The notes beneath the pieces were generated by a model. The model was not told the DNA's origin and made no database searches. It was given only the letters and a program-made list of their open reading frames with translations. From the NCBI RefSeq assembly GCF_034347385.1, contig NZ_CP133777.1, positions 434,001 through 498,000 of the forward strand: 64,000 bases of DNA, read 5' to 3'. Below are positions 9,697-18,310 of the stretch, in pieces. Position numbers and translations under genes: made by a program. This DNA is from Actimicrobium sp. CCC2.4 (GTDB taxonomy: Bacteria > Pseudomonadota > Gammaproteobacteria > Burkholderiales > Burkholderiaceae_D). Numbering within the stretch: the stretch's first letter is position 1; each line of letters opens with the position of its first letter.

Positions 9697-9966
9697 TCAG
9701 GCGGCGGGTTTGTTGTTGAGGTAACGGTCGATGTTATCGACGATATCCTGGACCACGACCAGGCTCGGGCGCTCATCGCCCAGCGTGATATCGAACTTGT
9801 CTTCGAGGTCGAAGATCAGTTCGGCGACGGTCAGCGAATCGACGCCCAGCGTGGCCAGTTCGGTATCGGGCAGGATGGTGGCGGCATCGATTTCGAGCTG
9901 CGCTGCGAGCATGGCGACAACAGTGTCATAAGACGTAGCGGGTTGGGACTGGTCAGGCGTACTCAT
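9697..9966 (-). CDS. Acyl carrier protein (dedicated)
   Basis: This is an 89-residue acyl carrier protein with the 4'-phosphopantetheine attachment serine in LGVDSLTVAEL (Ser44), followed by acidic helix segments (FDLEDKFDI). It has a longer, Gln/Ser-rich N-terminus than housekeeping AcpP. Its start lies inside the end of the upstream hydrolase gene (14 bp overlap) and the ketosynthase gene follows after 7 bp, so the three are translated as one unit. It should carry the acyl chain that the ketosynthase extends and the hydrolase may release or transfer. Confidence 0.93.
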   Translation of the reverse strand: MSTPDQSQPATSYDTVVAMLAAQLEIDAATILPDTELATLGVDSLTVAELIFDLEDKFDITLGDERPSLVVVQDIVDNIDRYLNNKPAA

Positions 9967-10807
9967 GTTGATCTCTAGGGATGGTCGGAATGGCGTGATG
10001 GGCGGGACGCACTGATTGGTCGAAGAATGTCACCGTCTCAGTTGCCACACGTTCTTTTTCATTGTCCAGCGTGATGATGTGATAGCTGTCGTGCAGGATG
10101 ATTTTTTTAGTGATGGCGGAGGCGATGCTGCGTTCGACCAGGTCGGCACTTTTCGGTGTCGCCACGTCATCTTCTTCGGCATGGATGATCAGGGTCGGAC
10201 AGCGCACCTTGCCGAGATCTTTCTTCACATGCTTGATGAGCCGGTCGGCCTGGAAGATGCCTTCGGCCGACAGGCGCGAGGCACCGGCAGCAGAGGAGGT
10301 CGTCACTTCCATCTCGCGCGCAATCCACTTCTGCAGTTTCGGATTCTTGATCCCGAACGGGAAGCGCTCCTTGTACGAATACAGATAGCGCACCGGCGTG
10401 TAATACGCCAGCGGCAACAGGAAACGATAGAACGGGATACTCCAGCCGTCATAGGCCAGCGTCGTGGCCAGTACCGACAGCGCCGCGACGTCATCGGGTC
10501 GCTCGCTGGCCAGTCGCAACGCCAGCACCGCGCCTATGCACAAGCCGACGACCGAGACCGACGCATGGGTCCGTTTGAGCAAGTCGAAGCGTTGCTGTAC
10601 TTCCTCGAACCAGCGTTCGTAGCGGGTGGTGTCGTAGGACATGTCCTGGCCGCTGGCATAGCCGTATCCTGGAATCAGCGGAATATGGACCGTATAGCCG
10701 GCGCGCTGCAGGCGCTTGCCGACGAACAGCATTTCAAGCGGATTGCCAAGCAAGCCGTGCAGTGCCAGCACGGCATGATCGCCGCCGGGTAACTCGATGG
10801 TACGCAT
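9953..10807 (-). CDS. Alpha/beta hydrolase with cysteine nucleophile elbow
   Basis: This is a 284-residue alpha/beta-fold protein. The oxyanion region is LALHGLLGNP and the nucleophile elbow is VVGLCIGAVLALRLA. Cys90 therefore sits where lipases have serine (G-x-C-x-G). The expected acid is Asp213/214 (HAEEDDVATPKSA) and the base His243 (DSYHIITLD). The general sequence resembles monoacylglycerol lipase/carboxylesterase-type enzymes. A cysteine in this place is known in polyhydroxyalkanoate synthases and some acyltransferases and favours acyl transfer over hydrolysis. It is the first gene of the hydrolase-ACP-ketosynthase operon, so the acyl-ACP is a plausible substrate. The exact reaction is unknown. 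Confidence 0.85.
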   Translation of the reverse strand: MRTIELPGGDHAVLALHGLLGNPLEMLFVGKRLQRAGYTVHIPLIPGYGYASGQDMSYDTTRYERWFEEVQQRFDLLKRTHASVSVVGLCIGAVLALRLASERPDDVAALSVLATTLAYDGWSIPFYRFLLPLAYYTPVRYLYSYKERFPFGIKNPKLQKWIAREMEVTTSSAAGASRLSAEGIFQADRLIKHVKKDLGKVRCPTLIIHAEEDDVATPKSADLVERSIASAITKKIILHDSYHIITLDNEKERVATETVTFFDQSVRPAHHAIPTIPRDQHEYA

Positions 10808-10881
10808 GGAAGGGTCTGGATTTTAGAGTGTGTGAATGTACGGAATCGGACATTTTGGAGGGTGGAGTATATCCCGTTTTG

Positions 10882-12534
10882 TCAACCGGGTTCGAGCAGG
10901 TCCGGGTACAACTGCCAGGCGACACGGACGGCATCGTCGACACTGAGGTCGCACAGCGCGGCGGCGCTCAAGCCGGCGATGTCGGCCCGCTGCAGGACAT
11001 GTTGTGCCGGCGCTTTCAGGCGGGCAAATAGCAGGTGCTTGTGGCGCACCAGCAGCGCGCGGTGGAAGTCACCGAGCGCTTCGACGGTCGAACTGTCGAG
11101 GTCGGGCGAAGCTTCCAGACTGAGGATCAGGGTCGTGGTGTGCGGGCCGGCTTCCATCAGCGCGTGACGCACTTGCGACAGGATGCGCTCGGCGTTGGCA
11201 AAAAACAGCGCCGTGTCGGGACGCAAAATCAGGATGCCGGGTATCGCACGCGCGTCGGGATGCACGCTGCGGCTGACAAAATCATGGCCATCGGCCAGTC
11301 GCGCCAGCACCGTCACCGATGACTCCGACAGCCGGCGCAGCAGCATCAGCAGGCTGACCGCGATGGCCGCGAGCAAGCCATCGACGACCCCCAGCAGCAG
11401 CACTGCCAGCACCGCCGCGATGATCAGCAGGCGATCCCGGTGCAGCAAAAAATACGGCTTGAACATCGCTACCCGCAGGGTGTGACCGACCGCGTAGATC
11501 ACGATGGCGGCCAGCACCGGTTGCGGCGTCAGCGCAATCAGTGGCAGGCACAGCAGCACCACCGCCAGCAACGCCAGCGCGGCGACCGCGCCGGCCAGCC
11601 GCGACACCGCGCCACCGGCTTCGTTGGCGGCGGTTGCCGAATAGCCGGCACCGACCGGCATGCCCTGAAACAGCCCCGATACCAGGTTGGCCGCGCCCAG
11701 GGCCAGCAGGTCGCGGTTCGGTACCACGTGGTCGCCGTGCTTCATGGCAAAGGTGCGAATCGCACTGGTCGATTCGGCATACAGGATCAGCACCATCGCC
11801 ACACCCAGTTCGGCCAGCCGCAACCAGTCCGAATACGGCAATGCCGGCAGCGACGGCGCCTGCAGTTGCAAGCGGATCGGGCCGACCAGCGCGATGCCGT
11901 AGCCGGCCAGCGGCAACCACTGGCCGGCAGCGATGCCGAGCACGATGACCAGCAGGCCGCCGGGCACGCGCGGCAGGCGCGCAAAGCCGGACAGTAACAG
12001 CACGGTCAGCAGGGCCAGCAGCGCGGCCGGACCATTCCAGTCGGCGTGCCGGCTGGCCAGATCAGCGATCATGCGGAAGATATCGGTGTGATGCAGCGGC
12101 GCGCCCAGGACTGCCGCGACTTGCTTGAAGAGGATGACGATGGCCAGCCCGAAAGCAAAGCCGCGCAGGACCGGCTTGGCGATGAAGTCGGACACGCTGC
12201 CGATGCGGGCCAGTCCGGCGATCAGGAAAAACAGCCCGGTCAGCACAACCAGCCCGAATCCCATTGTCAGCCGCAGCGCCGGATCGGTGCCGGCGGTGCC
12301 GGCCGCCGCCGCTGCCAGCACCGCCGCCGAGGACGACGTGGCCGACACAATCGCAAAGCGGCTGGTGCCGATCAGGCCATAGCAGACCAGACCGGCAAAC
12401 AGGGCGATGACACCGGCCTGCGGAGGCAAGCCGGCAATGCCGGCATAGGCGACGGCTTCGGGTAACAGCAAGCCGGCCAGTGAGAGGCCGGCAATGACAT
12501 CAGGCCACGACAGGCGCAAGGGCGGGGTACGCAC
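10882..12534 (-). CDS. SulP family anion transporter with STAS domain
   Basis: This is a 550-residue membrane transporter. The N-terminal half has about a dozen hydrophobic segments with SulP signatures (GLSLAGLLLPEAVAYAGIAG near the start and GMPVGAGYSATAANEAGGA around residue 295). The last ~120 residues form a cytoplasmic STAS domain (ILILRPDTALFFANAE and SLEASPDLDSSTVEALGDF). Family members carry sulfate, bicarbonate or dicarboxylates; the substrate cannot be told here. The start at 12534 is a GTG, 18 bp after the dac stop. A better start could not be found. Confidence 0.9.
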   Translation of the reverse strand: MRTPPLRLSWPDVIAGLSLAGLLLPEAVAYAGIAGLPPQAGVIALFAGLVCYGLIGTSRFAIVSATSSSAAVLAAAAAGTAGTDPALRLTMGFGLVVLTGLFFLIAGLARIGSVSDFIAKPVLRGFAFGLAIVILFKQVAAVLGAPLHHTDIFRMIADLASRHADWNGPAALLALLTVLLLSGFARLPRVPGGLLVIVLGIAAGQWLPLAGYGIALVGPIRLQLQAPSLPALPYSDWLRLAELGVAMVLILYAESTSAIRTFAMKHGDHVVPNRDLLALGAANLVSGLFQGMPVGAGYSATAANEAGGAVSRLAGAVAALALLAVVLLCLPLIALTPQPVLAAIVIYAVGHTLRVAMFKPYFLLHRDRLLIIAAVLAVLLLGVVDGLLAAIAVSLLMLLRRLSESSVTVLARLADGHDFVSRSVHPDARAIPGILILRPDTALFFANAERILSQVRHALMEAGPHTTTLILSLEASPDLDSSTVEALGDFHRALLVRHKHLLFARLKAPAQHVLQRADIAGLSAAALCDLSVDDAVRVAWQLYPDLLEPG

Positions 12535-12552
12535 GTGCGCCGGGCGCGAAGA

Positions 12553-13713
12553 TTACTGGATCCAGAGCCGGATCGAATCCCAGGCGCGGCCGAAGATACC
12601 GGCTTCGTTGACGTTTTCCAGCGCGAGGATAGGGAATTCGGCGATCGACTTACCATCGACCATCATCTTCATCATCCCGACCTTGCTGTTGGCGGCAATC
12701 GGCGCGACCAGCGGATCCTTGCGTTCGAGCACCGGCTTCATTTTGGCAGCGACACCCTTGGCAACCGTGACATAGATATCCTGCGTGAAGCCGATTTTGA
12801 TGGTTTTCTCGGAACCCTTCCAGACGGGCGGGGTTTCTACGGGCTGGCCTTTGCCATACAGCTTGATCGTATCGAAGTTCTGGAAGCCCCAGTTCAGTAG
12901 CTTCTGGCTTTCCTGGGTACGTGACTGGTCTGAATTGGCACCCAGCACGACCGAGATCAGGCGACGTTCGCCACTGCCGTTGGGCCGTTTGGCCGAGGCG
13001 ATGATGCAATAGCCGGCCGCTTCGGTATGGCCGGTTTTCATGCCATCGACGCTCGGGTCCAGCCACAGCAGGCGGTTGCGGTTGGGTTGCGTGATCTTGT
13101 TGTACGTGAAGCTCTTGACCGAATCGATCTTGTAGAACTCGGGGTAATCGGTGATCACCGCCGCGGCCAGTTTGGACAGGTCCTGTGCGGTCGAATAATT
13201 GTTCTGGCTTGGCAAGCCGTGCGGGTTGCCGAACTGGGTATTGGTCAGGCCCATGCGCTTGGCTTCGCGGTTCATCAGCACCACGAAGGCTTCTTCGGTA
13301 CCGGCCACGGCTTCGGCCAGGGCGACGGCGGCGTCATTGCCGGACTGGATCATCAGGCCATGCAGCAAATCGTCGACCGACACCGGCGTGGCCGGATCGA
13401 TGAACATTTTCGAGCTGCTCGGATCGACCTTCCAGGCGCGCACCGACACGTTGACCATCTGCGCGAGTGCGAGGCGCTTTTCCTTGATCGCCTGGAACGT
13501 GACATAGGCAGTCATGATCTTGGTCAGCGAGGCGGGCTCGATGCGCATGGTCGGGTCTTGCGAGGCCAGCACCTGGCCACTGGTGGTGTCGAGCAGCAGC
13601 CAGGATTTGGCCGCGACGATGGGTGCCGGCATGGTCTGCGCGTAAGCCGGTTGTACGAAAGCGGAAGAAAGCGATATGACAGTAGCGGCGAGGGCCGCGA
13701 TAAAGATTTTCAT
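12553..13713 (-). CDS. dacC: D-alanyl-D-alanine carboxypeptidase (PBP5/6 family)
   Basis: This periplasmic enzyme trims the terminal D-Ala from peptidoglycan pentapeptides. It has 386 residues and a signal peptide ending at about residue 25 (AYAQ). The penicillin-binding motifs are SLTK (Ser62, Lys65), SGN (in MIQSGNDAAVALAEA) and KTG (DGMKTGHTEAAG). The C-terminal PBP5_C domain ends in an amphipathic membrane-binding helix (RAWDSIRLWIQ). The start at 13713 gives the signal peptide; upstream codons are not conserved in character. The dacA or dacC assignment is by similarity only. It stands upstream of the SulP gene on the same strand. Confidence 0.93.
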   Translation of the reverse strand: MKIFIAALAATVISLSSAFVQPAYAQTMPAPIVAAKSWLLLDTTSGQVLASQDPTMRIEPASLTKIMTAYVTFQAIKEKRLALAQMVNVSVRAWKVDPSSSKMFIDPATPVSVDDLLHGLMIQSGNDAAVALAEAVAGTEEAFVVLMNREAKRMGLTNTQFGNPHGLPSQNNYSTAQDLSKLAAAVITDYPEFYKIDSVKSFTYNKITQPNRNRLLWLDPSVDGMKTGHTEAAGYCIIASAKRPNGSGERRLISVVLGANSDQSRTQESQKLLNWGFQNFDTIKLYGKGQPVETPPVWKGSEKTIKIGFTQDIYVTVAKGVAAKMKPVLERKDPLVAPIAANSKVGMMKMMVDGKSIAEFPILALENVNEAGIFGRAWDSIRLWIQ

Positions 13714-13813
13714 GAGGGTCAATGGTAAGCGCCGTGCCGGCAAGGCCATGGCGTGGTGGAACAAAAGGCGAGAAGCCGGACAAAAAAACGATGCACGAAT
13801 TATAACGCCCGGC

Positions 13814-14446
13814 TCAGCGGTGCCATGCTTCGACCACGGCATTCTTGATATGTTGCAATTTGCGATGAAAAAAATGATCGGCCCCGGGAACCACCCGCAC
13901 GACGATGTCTTGCGGGCGTAGCCAGTCCAGCACGGCCGTCAGCGCAATGGTCTCATCGAGTTCGCCATGGATCAGGATGGTGTCTTCCGGCACCGGCGGC
14001 ATCGCCCATTTGCCGGCGGCGGCACCGACCAGGATCAGCCGTTCGGCCGGGGTGTCCTGCGCGATCAGGCGCTGCTGCAATTGCGCCTGCACGAAGGTGC
14101 CAAATGAAAATCCGGCCAGCGCCACCGGCAAGCCCGGCAATTGCTGCTGCATGTGCGCCAGCAGCAGCGCCATGTCATCGGTCTCGCCGCGCCCTTCGTC
14201 GTGCAGGCCGGTCGAGCCGCCGACTCCGCGAAAATTCATCCGCACGGCGGCATAGCCGATGCTGACAAACGCCCGCGCCAGCGTCTGCGCGACCTTGTTG
14301 TCCATCGTGCCGCCGTACAGCGGATGCGGATGCGCCACCAGCGCGATGCCGCGCGGACTGCCGTCGTCGGGGTCCGGCAGGTCGAGCGCACATTCGAGCG
14401 CGCCGGCCGCACCGGTAATGAAAAATTGCTGGGTGTGGGCATTCAT
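13814..14446 (-). CDS. Alpha/beta hydrolase (COG2945-like)
   Basis: This is a 210-residue single-domain hydrolase. It has the family hallmark VAHPHPLYGGTMDNKVAQ, the FRGVGGSTG loop and a nucleophile elbow GFSFG. The catalytic acid is in the HGELDE region and the base is in VPGADHFFHRKL. Members are small cytoplasmic esterase-like proteins of unclear substrate. The gene lies 14 bp downstream of the ferredoxin gene, so they are probably co-transcribed. Confidence 0.85.
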   Translation of the reverse strand: MNAHTQQFFITGAAGALECALDLPDPDDGSPRGIALVAHPHPLYGGTMDNKVAQTLARAFVSIGYAAVRMNFRGVGGSTGLHDEGRGETDDMALLLAHMQQQLPGLPVALAGFSFGTFVQAQLQQRLIAQDTPAERLILVGAAAGKWAMPPVPEDTILIHGELDETIALTAVLDWLRPQDIVVRVVPGADHFFHRKLQHIKNAVVEAWHR

Positions 14447-14460
14447 GGCGACAGTCCGGA

Positions 14461-14778
14461 TCAGATTTTCAGGCGTTCGACAATCTGGCCGCCGATCAGG
14501 TGGGTATCGATGATGTCGTCAATGTCGTCCTTGTCGATGTAGGTGTACCAGGTGCCTTGCGGATAGATCACCATGACCGGACCTTCTTCGCAGCGGTCCA
14601 GGCAACCGGACTGATTGATGCGGATTTTGCCCTGGCCGTTCAGGTCGAGGGCTTTCAGACGGCTCTTGGCATGCTTCTGGGCGGCCTGTGCGCCGCGTTC
14701 GCCGCAGCACGGCCGGCCATCCTCACGCTTGTTCATGCAAATGAAAACGTGCTGCTCAAAATACGGTGTGTTGTCCAT
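14461..14778 (-). CDS. Thioredoxin-like [2Fe-2S] ferredoxin
   Basis: This 105-residue ferredoxin starts MDNTPYFEQHVFICMNKR. The cluster ligands are in the C-terminal CLDRC (Cys59 and Cys63) and the N-terminal cysteines at 14 and 24/25, the pattern of Shethna-type thioredoxin-fold ferredoxins. It is an electron carrier of unknown partner. The start at 14778 was chosen because it matches the conserved N-terminus; earlier codons look like untranslated leader. It is followed by the hydrolase gene in a probable two-gene operon. Confidence 0.9.
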   Translation of the reverse strand: MDNTPYFEQHVFICMNKREDGRPCCGERGAQAAQKHAKSRLKALDLNGQGKIRINQSGCLDRCEEGPVMVIYPQGTWYTYIDKDDIDDIIDTHLIGGQIVERLKI

Positions 14779-14834
14779 GATCGCTCGCAAAAAAGGTGGG
14801 AGGGAGGCAGTACAGGTGGCGACTGATGGCGGCA

Positions 14835-15968
14835 TCATACTTTAGCCTTGCTGCGATGCACCGGATGCAGCAGGAACCATAGCGCAAAAAACGGCCACAG
14901 CAGCGACAGGAATTGCGCCGCGCCGTTGAAGCTGAGGAACTTGCCTTGCACCCAGCTCTGCAGCGTCACCACAAAGTACGGATTCGGCGGAATCAGGTTC
15001 ACCGCCAGCAAGCTGATCAGTAGCATCAGTACCGCCGAGCGCCGTTGCACCAGTCGCGACGTGAAGTGCAGGCCGGCCAGCATCAGCAAGCTCAGCAGCA
15101 GGCCGCCGCGCGCGCCCGGCGTGAGCCAGACGAAGGCGTTTTCAGGCGCAAACAGCAGCGCACTGGCCATCGACTTGGCCGCCAGCGCCAGCACGATGGT
15201 CAGCAGCATCAGCGTCCACAGCGGCGCTTTCTTGCGCAGCAGGCACAACAGCGTGAGTACCGCTCCGGTCATGCCGAAGGCGGTAATGATGGTTTCGCAC
15301 AGCCAGAATTGTTCGGCGCTCAGGCGCAGGCCCGGCCACATCAGGGTAAACAAGTCGATCGGGCTGCCGGCCAGATCGGTCAGTGCCTCGGACAACAATG
15401 GGGTCAGCTGACCCTGGCCAAACAGATAGCCTTGCGGATAAATTTGCGCCAGCGGCCACGCACAGACCACCAGCAAGCCGCGGCTGGCTTCATGCGAAAA
15501 CCAGCGCTGACGCACTTGCAGCAAGCGACTCTGCTGCAGGAAAAAACTGCTGCTGACCAGTCCCATCGCGCCGCCGATCACCGCCCCCGCGACATTGGTC
15601 AACAAGTCCAGATTGGACGGGACCCGCGTCGGCAGGAAGGTCTGGACCGCTTCCATCGTGCCCGACCACAGCACGCCGGCCAGCAGCACCAGCGCCAGCA
15701 CCAGCGCCCCGCGCAGCAGCGGATACAGCGCAAACACCAGCAGCATGCCGAACGGGATATAGGCGATCACATTGGTCGCGACGTCGAACACAGTCCAGTA
15801 ATGCGGCAGCGGTGAGCGCACAAAACCGAGCGGTGGCAAGCCATTGCTTTGCCAGCCGGTGAACGGATACCAGCTGGCATAGACAATCAGCAGCGCGTAG
15901 CCGAGCAGGGCCAGGCGCGCGAAGGCCGAGCCGGTTGCGGGAGCGGGAAGAGGTATCGCTGCCGTCAT
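14835..15968 (-). CDS. VanZ family membrane protein
   Basis: This is a 377-residue multi-spanning membrane protein. The N-terminal ~140 residues are a VanZ-like domain (YPFTGWQ, DVATNVIAYIPFGMLL and FLPTRVPSNLDLLTNVAGA). Several further hydrophobic helices follow. Its start codon shares one base with the stop of the upstream lipoprotein gene (TAATG), so it is translationally coupled to the lipid transport operon. Its function is unknown. VanZ homologues are linked to envelope and glycopeptide phenotypes in other bacteria, and here the context suggests an envelope lipid role. Confidence 0.85.
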   Translation of the reverse strand: MTAAIPLPAPATGSAFARLALLGYALLIVYASWYPFTGWQSNGLPPLGFVRSPLPHYWTVFDVATNVIAYIPFGMLLVFALYPLLRGALVLALVLLAGVLWSGTMEAVQTFLPTRVPSNLDLLTNVAGAVIGGAMGLVSSSFFLQQSRLLQVRQRWFSHEASRGLLVVCAWPLAQIYPQGYLFGQGQLTPLLSEALTDLAGSPIDLFTLMWPGLRLSAEQFWLCETIITAFGMTGAVLTLLCLLRKKAPLWTLMLLTIVLALAAKSMASALLFAPENAFVWLTPGARGGLLLSLLMLAGLHFTSRLVQRRSAVLMLLISLLAVNLIPPNPYFVVTLQSWVQGKFLSFNGAAQFLSLLWPFFALWFLLHPVHRSKAKV

Positions 15969-16555
15969 TATTTCTGCGGTGGCAGGGTGCCGAGCCAGTC
16001 GATCACGTCGGTGATCAGCGCATCGCTGGCACCGGCCAGCGCCCGCGCCCCGCCGGCGGCATCGGCACTGGCTGCAGGACGTTGCTGCGTGAAGCTTTTT
16101 TGCGCCACCAGCAGGCGCTCATTGAACACCGCCACGCGCACCGTCAGCTGTCCGGTACTGCTGGCTGGCGTCGTGAAGACCTGCACGAATTCATCGACCG
16201 CAACGCGCAGCAGCGGCACATTGCGCGCACCATCCGAGGCGGCCAGCACCGCGCTGCCGGCGCGGGCGAGCCGCGCTTTCAGGCGCTGCTCGATCAATTG
16301 CGCCGGGGCCATGGTCCAGCGGCTGTCGGCAAACTGCTGCGGCTGCTGGCTGTTGGCATAGTCCAGCCGGTACAGCATGCGCGGATTGTCGAGGAAGGGT
16401 GACGAGGTCGCGCTGGCAATGCTGACGGCCGGCAGCACCCGGGCGACCTGGCTGGCGGCAGGCAGCGGGCCGAGGTCGAACTGCGTTGGCGCTGCAGCGG
16501 GTGTGGCGCAGCCGGCGAGCAGCAGCAGGCACGCGACGAGCAAGGTGGTTTTCAT
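15968..16555 (-). CDS. ABC-type transport auxiliary lipoprotein (PqiC/MlaB-operon type)
   Basis: This is a 195-residue lipoprotein with lipobox LLAGC (Cys16). The domain begins FDLGPLP, contains LYRLDYANSQQPQQFADSRW, and ends in a predicted helix. It fits the ABC_trans_aux family that partners with MCE proteins such as PqiB/MlaD. The start at 16555 was chosen for the signal peptide. It lies 40 bp after the MlaD-like gene and is coupled to the VanZ gene. It should sit in the outer membrane leaflet as the receiving end of a lipid bridge. Confidence 0.85.
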   Translation of the reverse strand: MKTTLLVACLLLLAGCATPAAAPTQFDLGPLPAASQVARVLPAVSIASATSSPFLDNPRMLYRLDYANSQQPQQFADSRWTMAPAQLIEQRLKARLARAGSAVLAASDGARNVPLLRVAVDEFVQVFTTPASSTGQLTVRVAVFNERLLVAQKSFTQQRPAASADAAGGARALAGASDALITDVIDWLGTLPPQK

Positions 16556-16595
16556 GGCGTTCCCGTCAAGGTGGCAAAGATAAAAAAAGGCGGCA

Positions 16596-17531
16596 TCAGC
16601 GCACCGGCGCAACAAAGCCGGCTTCGCCCGGGCCGGGTGCCGCCGGGGCGGGACCGAACAGGATACTTTGCGGACGGTTGTTGAAGGTGTCGAGTGTCCG
16701 GTTGACCGCGTGCAGCGTCGAGTTTGCCTCGTCACCGAGCGGCAGAATCTTGAGCTCGATGCGGCCGGCCACCGATCCGAGCTGGTCGACTGTCGTTGCC
16801 AGCCGGTCCAGCGTACCGTCCGGTGCTTGCAGGCGCGTCGTGATGCCGGAAAAATTGCTGACCAGCTTGCCGGTATCGTCCGACAAGCGCTGGACCGAGG
16901 CCAGCGTGTCGCTGGCTTGCGTCGTCAGTGCCGGCAGGCGCGACAGCGTTGGTTCGAGCCGGGCCGGAATCGATTCGAGGGCGATGGCGGCTTTGCTGAT
17001 ATCGCTGAACGCGCCCAGCATCACGGCCTGATTATCGGGTGTCAGCAACCGATTGAGTCGCAGCGTCAGCGCTTCGGTCTGCTGGAGAATGACCAGGCCG
17101 CGCGTCTGCAGGTTATCGAACAGGCTGGGGCGCATCTCGATGCGGGCCGGTTTATCTTTCGAGCTGGTCAGCTTGACCGGCTTGCTGCCATCGTCATCAA
17201 GCTGCACGTACGCAATCCCGGTGACGCCCTGATAGCCGAGCACGCCATAGGTCGATTGCGTCATCGGCGTGCCCGGCCGGACGCTGATGTGGACCAGTAT
17301 CTGGCCCGGCACGTTCGGGTCGAAAATGATCTCGTCGACCTTGCCGACATCAAGCCCGCGATAGCGCACGTCGGCTTGCGGATTGAGGCCGGGAACCGAT
17401 AACTTGGTCGCCATTTCGAAGGGCACCCGCTCGATCCGGTCGCGGTTGAACCACATCGCCAGCAGGATGCCGGCCACCAGCAGGGCCAGCGTAAAAATAC
17501 CGGCCATCAGGGCATGCGATTTATTTTCCAT
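16596..17531 (-). CDS. MCE/MlaD family substrate-binding protein
   Basis: This is a 311-residue protein with one N-terminal transmembrane anchor (about residues 10-28), one MCE domain (about 35-120, with DVRYRGLDVGKVDEI and GYQGVTGIAYVQLDD) and a long helical C-terminal part ending in a proline/glycine-rich tail. MCE proteins form hexameric rings that pass phospholipid through the periplasm. Its start shares one base with the stop of the ATPase gene (TGATG). It belongs to the MlaF-E-D-lipoprotein set. Confidence 0.92.
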   Translation of the reverse strand: MENKSHALMAGIFTLALLVAGILLAMWFNRDRIERVPFEMATKLSVPGLNPQADVRYRGLDVGKVDEIIFDPNVPGQILVHISVRPGTPMTQSTYGVLGYQGVTGIAYVQLDDDGSKPVKLTSSKDKPARIEMRPSLFDNLQTRGLVILQQTEALTLRLNRLLTPDNQAVMLGAFSDISKAAIALESIPARLEPTLSRLPALTTQASDTLASVQRLSDDTGKLVSNFSGITTRLQAPDGTLDRLATTVDQLGSVAGRIELKILPLGDEANSTLHAVNRTLDTFNNRPQSILFGPAPAAPGPGEAGFVAPVR

Positions 17532-18310
17532 CAGCTTCTTTCCTTGTCCAGGACCTGTAGCGCGCGACGTCCGCGACCGCCCAGGAAAAATTGTTCGATG
17601 AACGGATGCGGCACCGCAATGACTTCCTGCGCCGTGCCAACCGCGATCAGATGTTTGTCGGCCAGCACCGCAATCCGCGTCGCCAGTGCCAGCAGCGTAT
17701 CGAGGTCATGCGTGACCATCACCACGGTCAGTTGCATCGCCTCGCGCAATGAGGCGATCAGCGCAACGAAGCTGTCCGACAGGCTCGGGTCGAGGCCGGC
17801 AGTCGGCTCGTCGAGAAACAGCAGTTCCGGCTCCAGCGCCAGCGCCCGTGCCAGCGCAACCCGCTTGACCATGCCGCCCGACAGGTCCGATGGCATCTTG
17901 CACGCGTCGGCCGGGGTCAGTCCGACCATCTGTAATTTCAGCAGTACCGCATCGCGGATCAGGTCTTCCGGCAGCGTGCGCAATTCGCGCATCGGTTGCG
18001 CCACATTGTCGAAGGTCGTCAGCGCCGAGAACAGCGCACCGTGCTGGAACAGCATGCCCCAGCGTTGCCGCAACTGCTGCAGCTGCGCGTTGTCGGCTTG
18101 CTGCAGATCGGTGCCAAACACCTTCACGGTACCCGCAGCGGGGCGATCGAGTCCCAGCATTTGCCGCAGCAGCGTGGTCTTGCCGGAGCCGGAACCGCCG
18201 ACCAGCGCAATGATTTCTCCCGGCCCGACCTGCAGGTCGAGGTGGTCATGGACCACCGTATTGCCATAGGCGGTACGCAGTGCGTTGATGTCGATTACCG
18301 GCGCGGCCAT
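17531..18310 (-). CDS. MlaF-like ABC transporter ATP-binding protein
   Basis: This is a 259-residue ATPase with Walker A GGSGSGKTTLLRQM, signature LSGGMVKRVALARALA, Walker B LLFLDEPTAGLDP and the H-loop MVTHD. It matches the MlaF/ABCG-like branch that pairs with MlaE permeases. Its start overlaps the permease stop by one base (TGATG), and the MCE gene overlaps its own stop the same way. It should power phospholipid movement between inner and outer membranes. Confidence 0.94.
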   Translation of the reverse strand: MAAPVIDINALRTAYGNTVVHDHLDLQVGPGEIIALVGGSGSGKTTLLRQMLGLDRPAAGTVKVFGTDLQQADNAQLQQLRQRWGMLFQHGALFSALTTFDNVAQPMRELRTLPEDLIRDAVLLKLQMVGLTPADACKMPSDLSGGMVKRVALARALALEPELLFLDEPTAGLDPSLSDSFVALIASLREAMQLTVVMVTHDLDTLLALATRIAVLADKHLIAVGTAQEVIAVPHPFIEQFFLGGRGRRALQVLDKERS

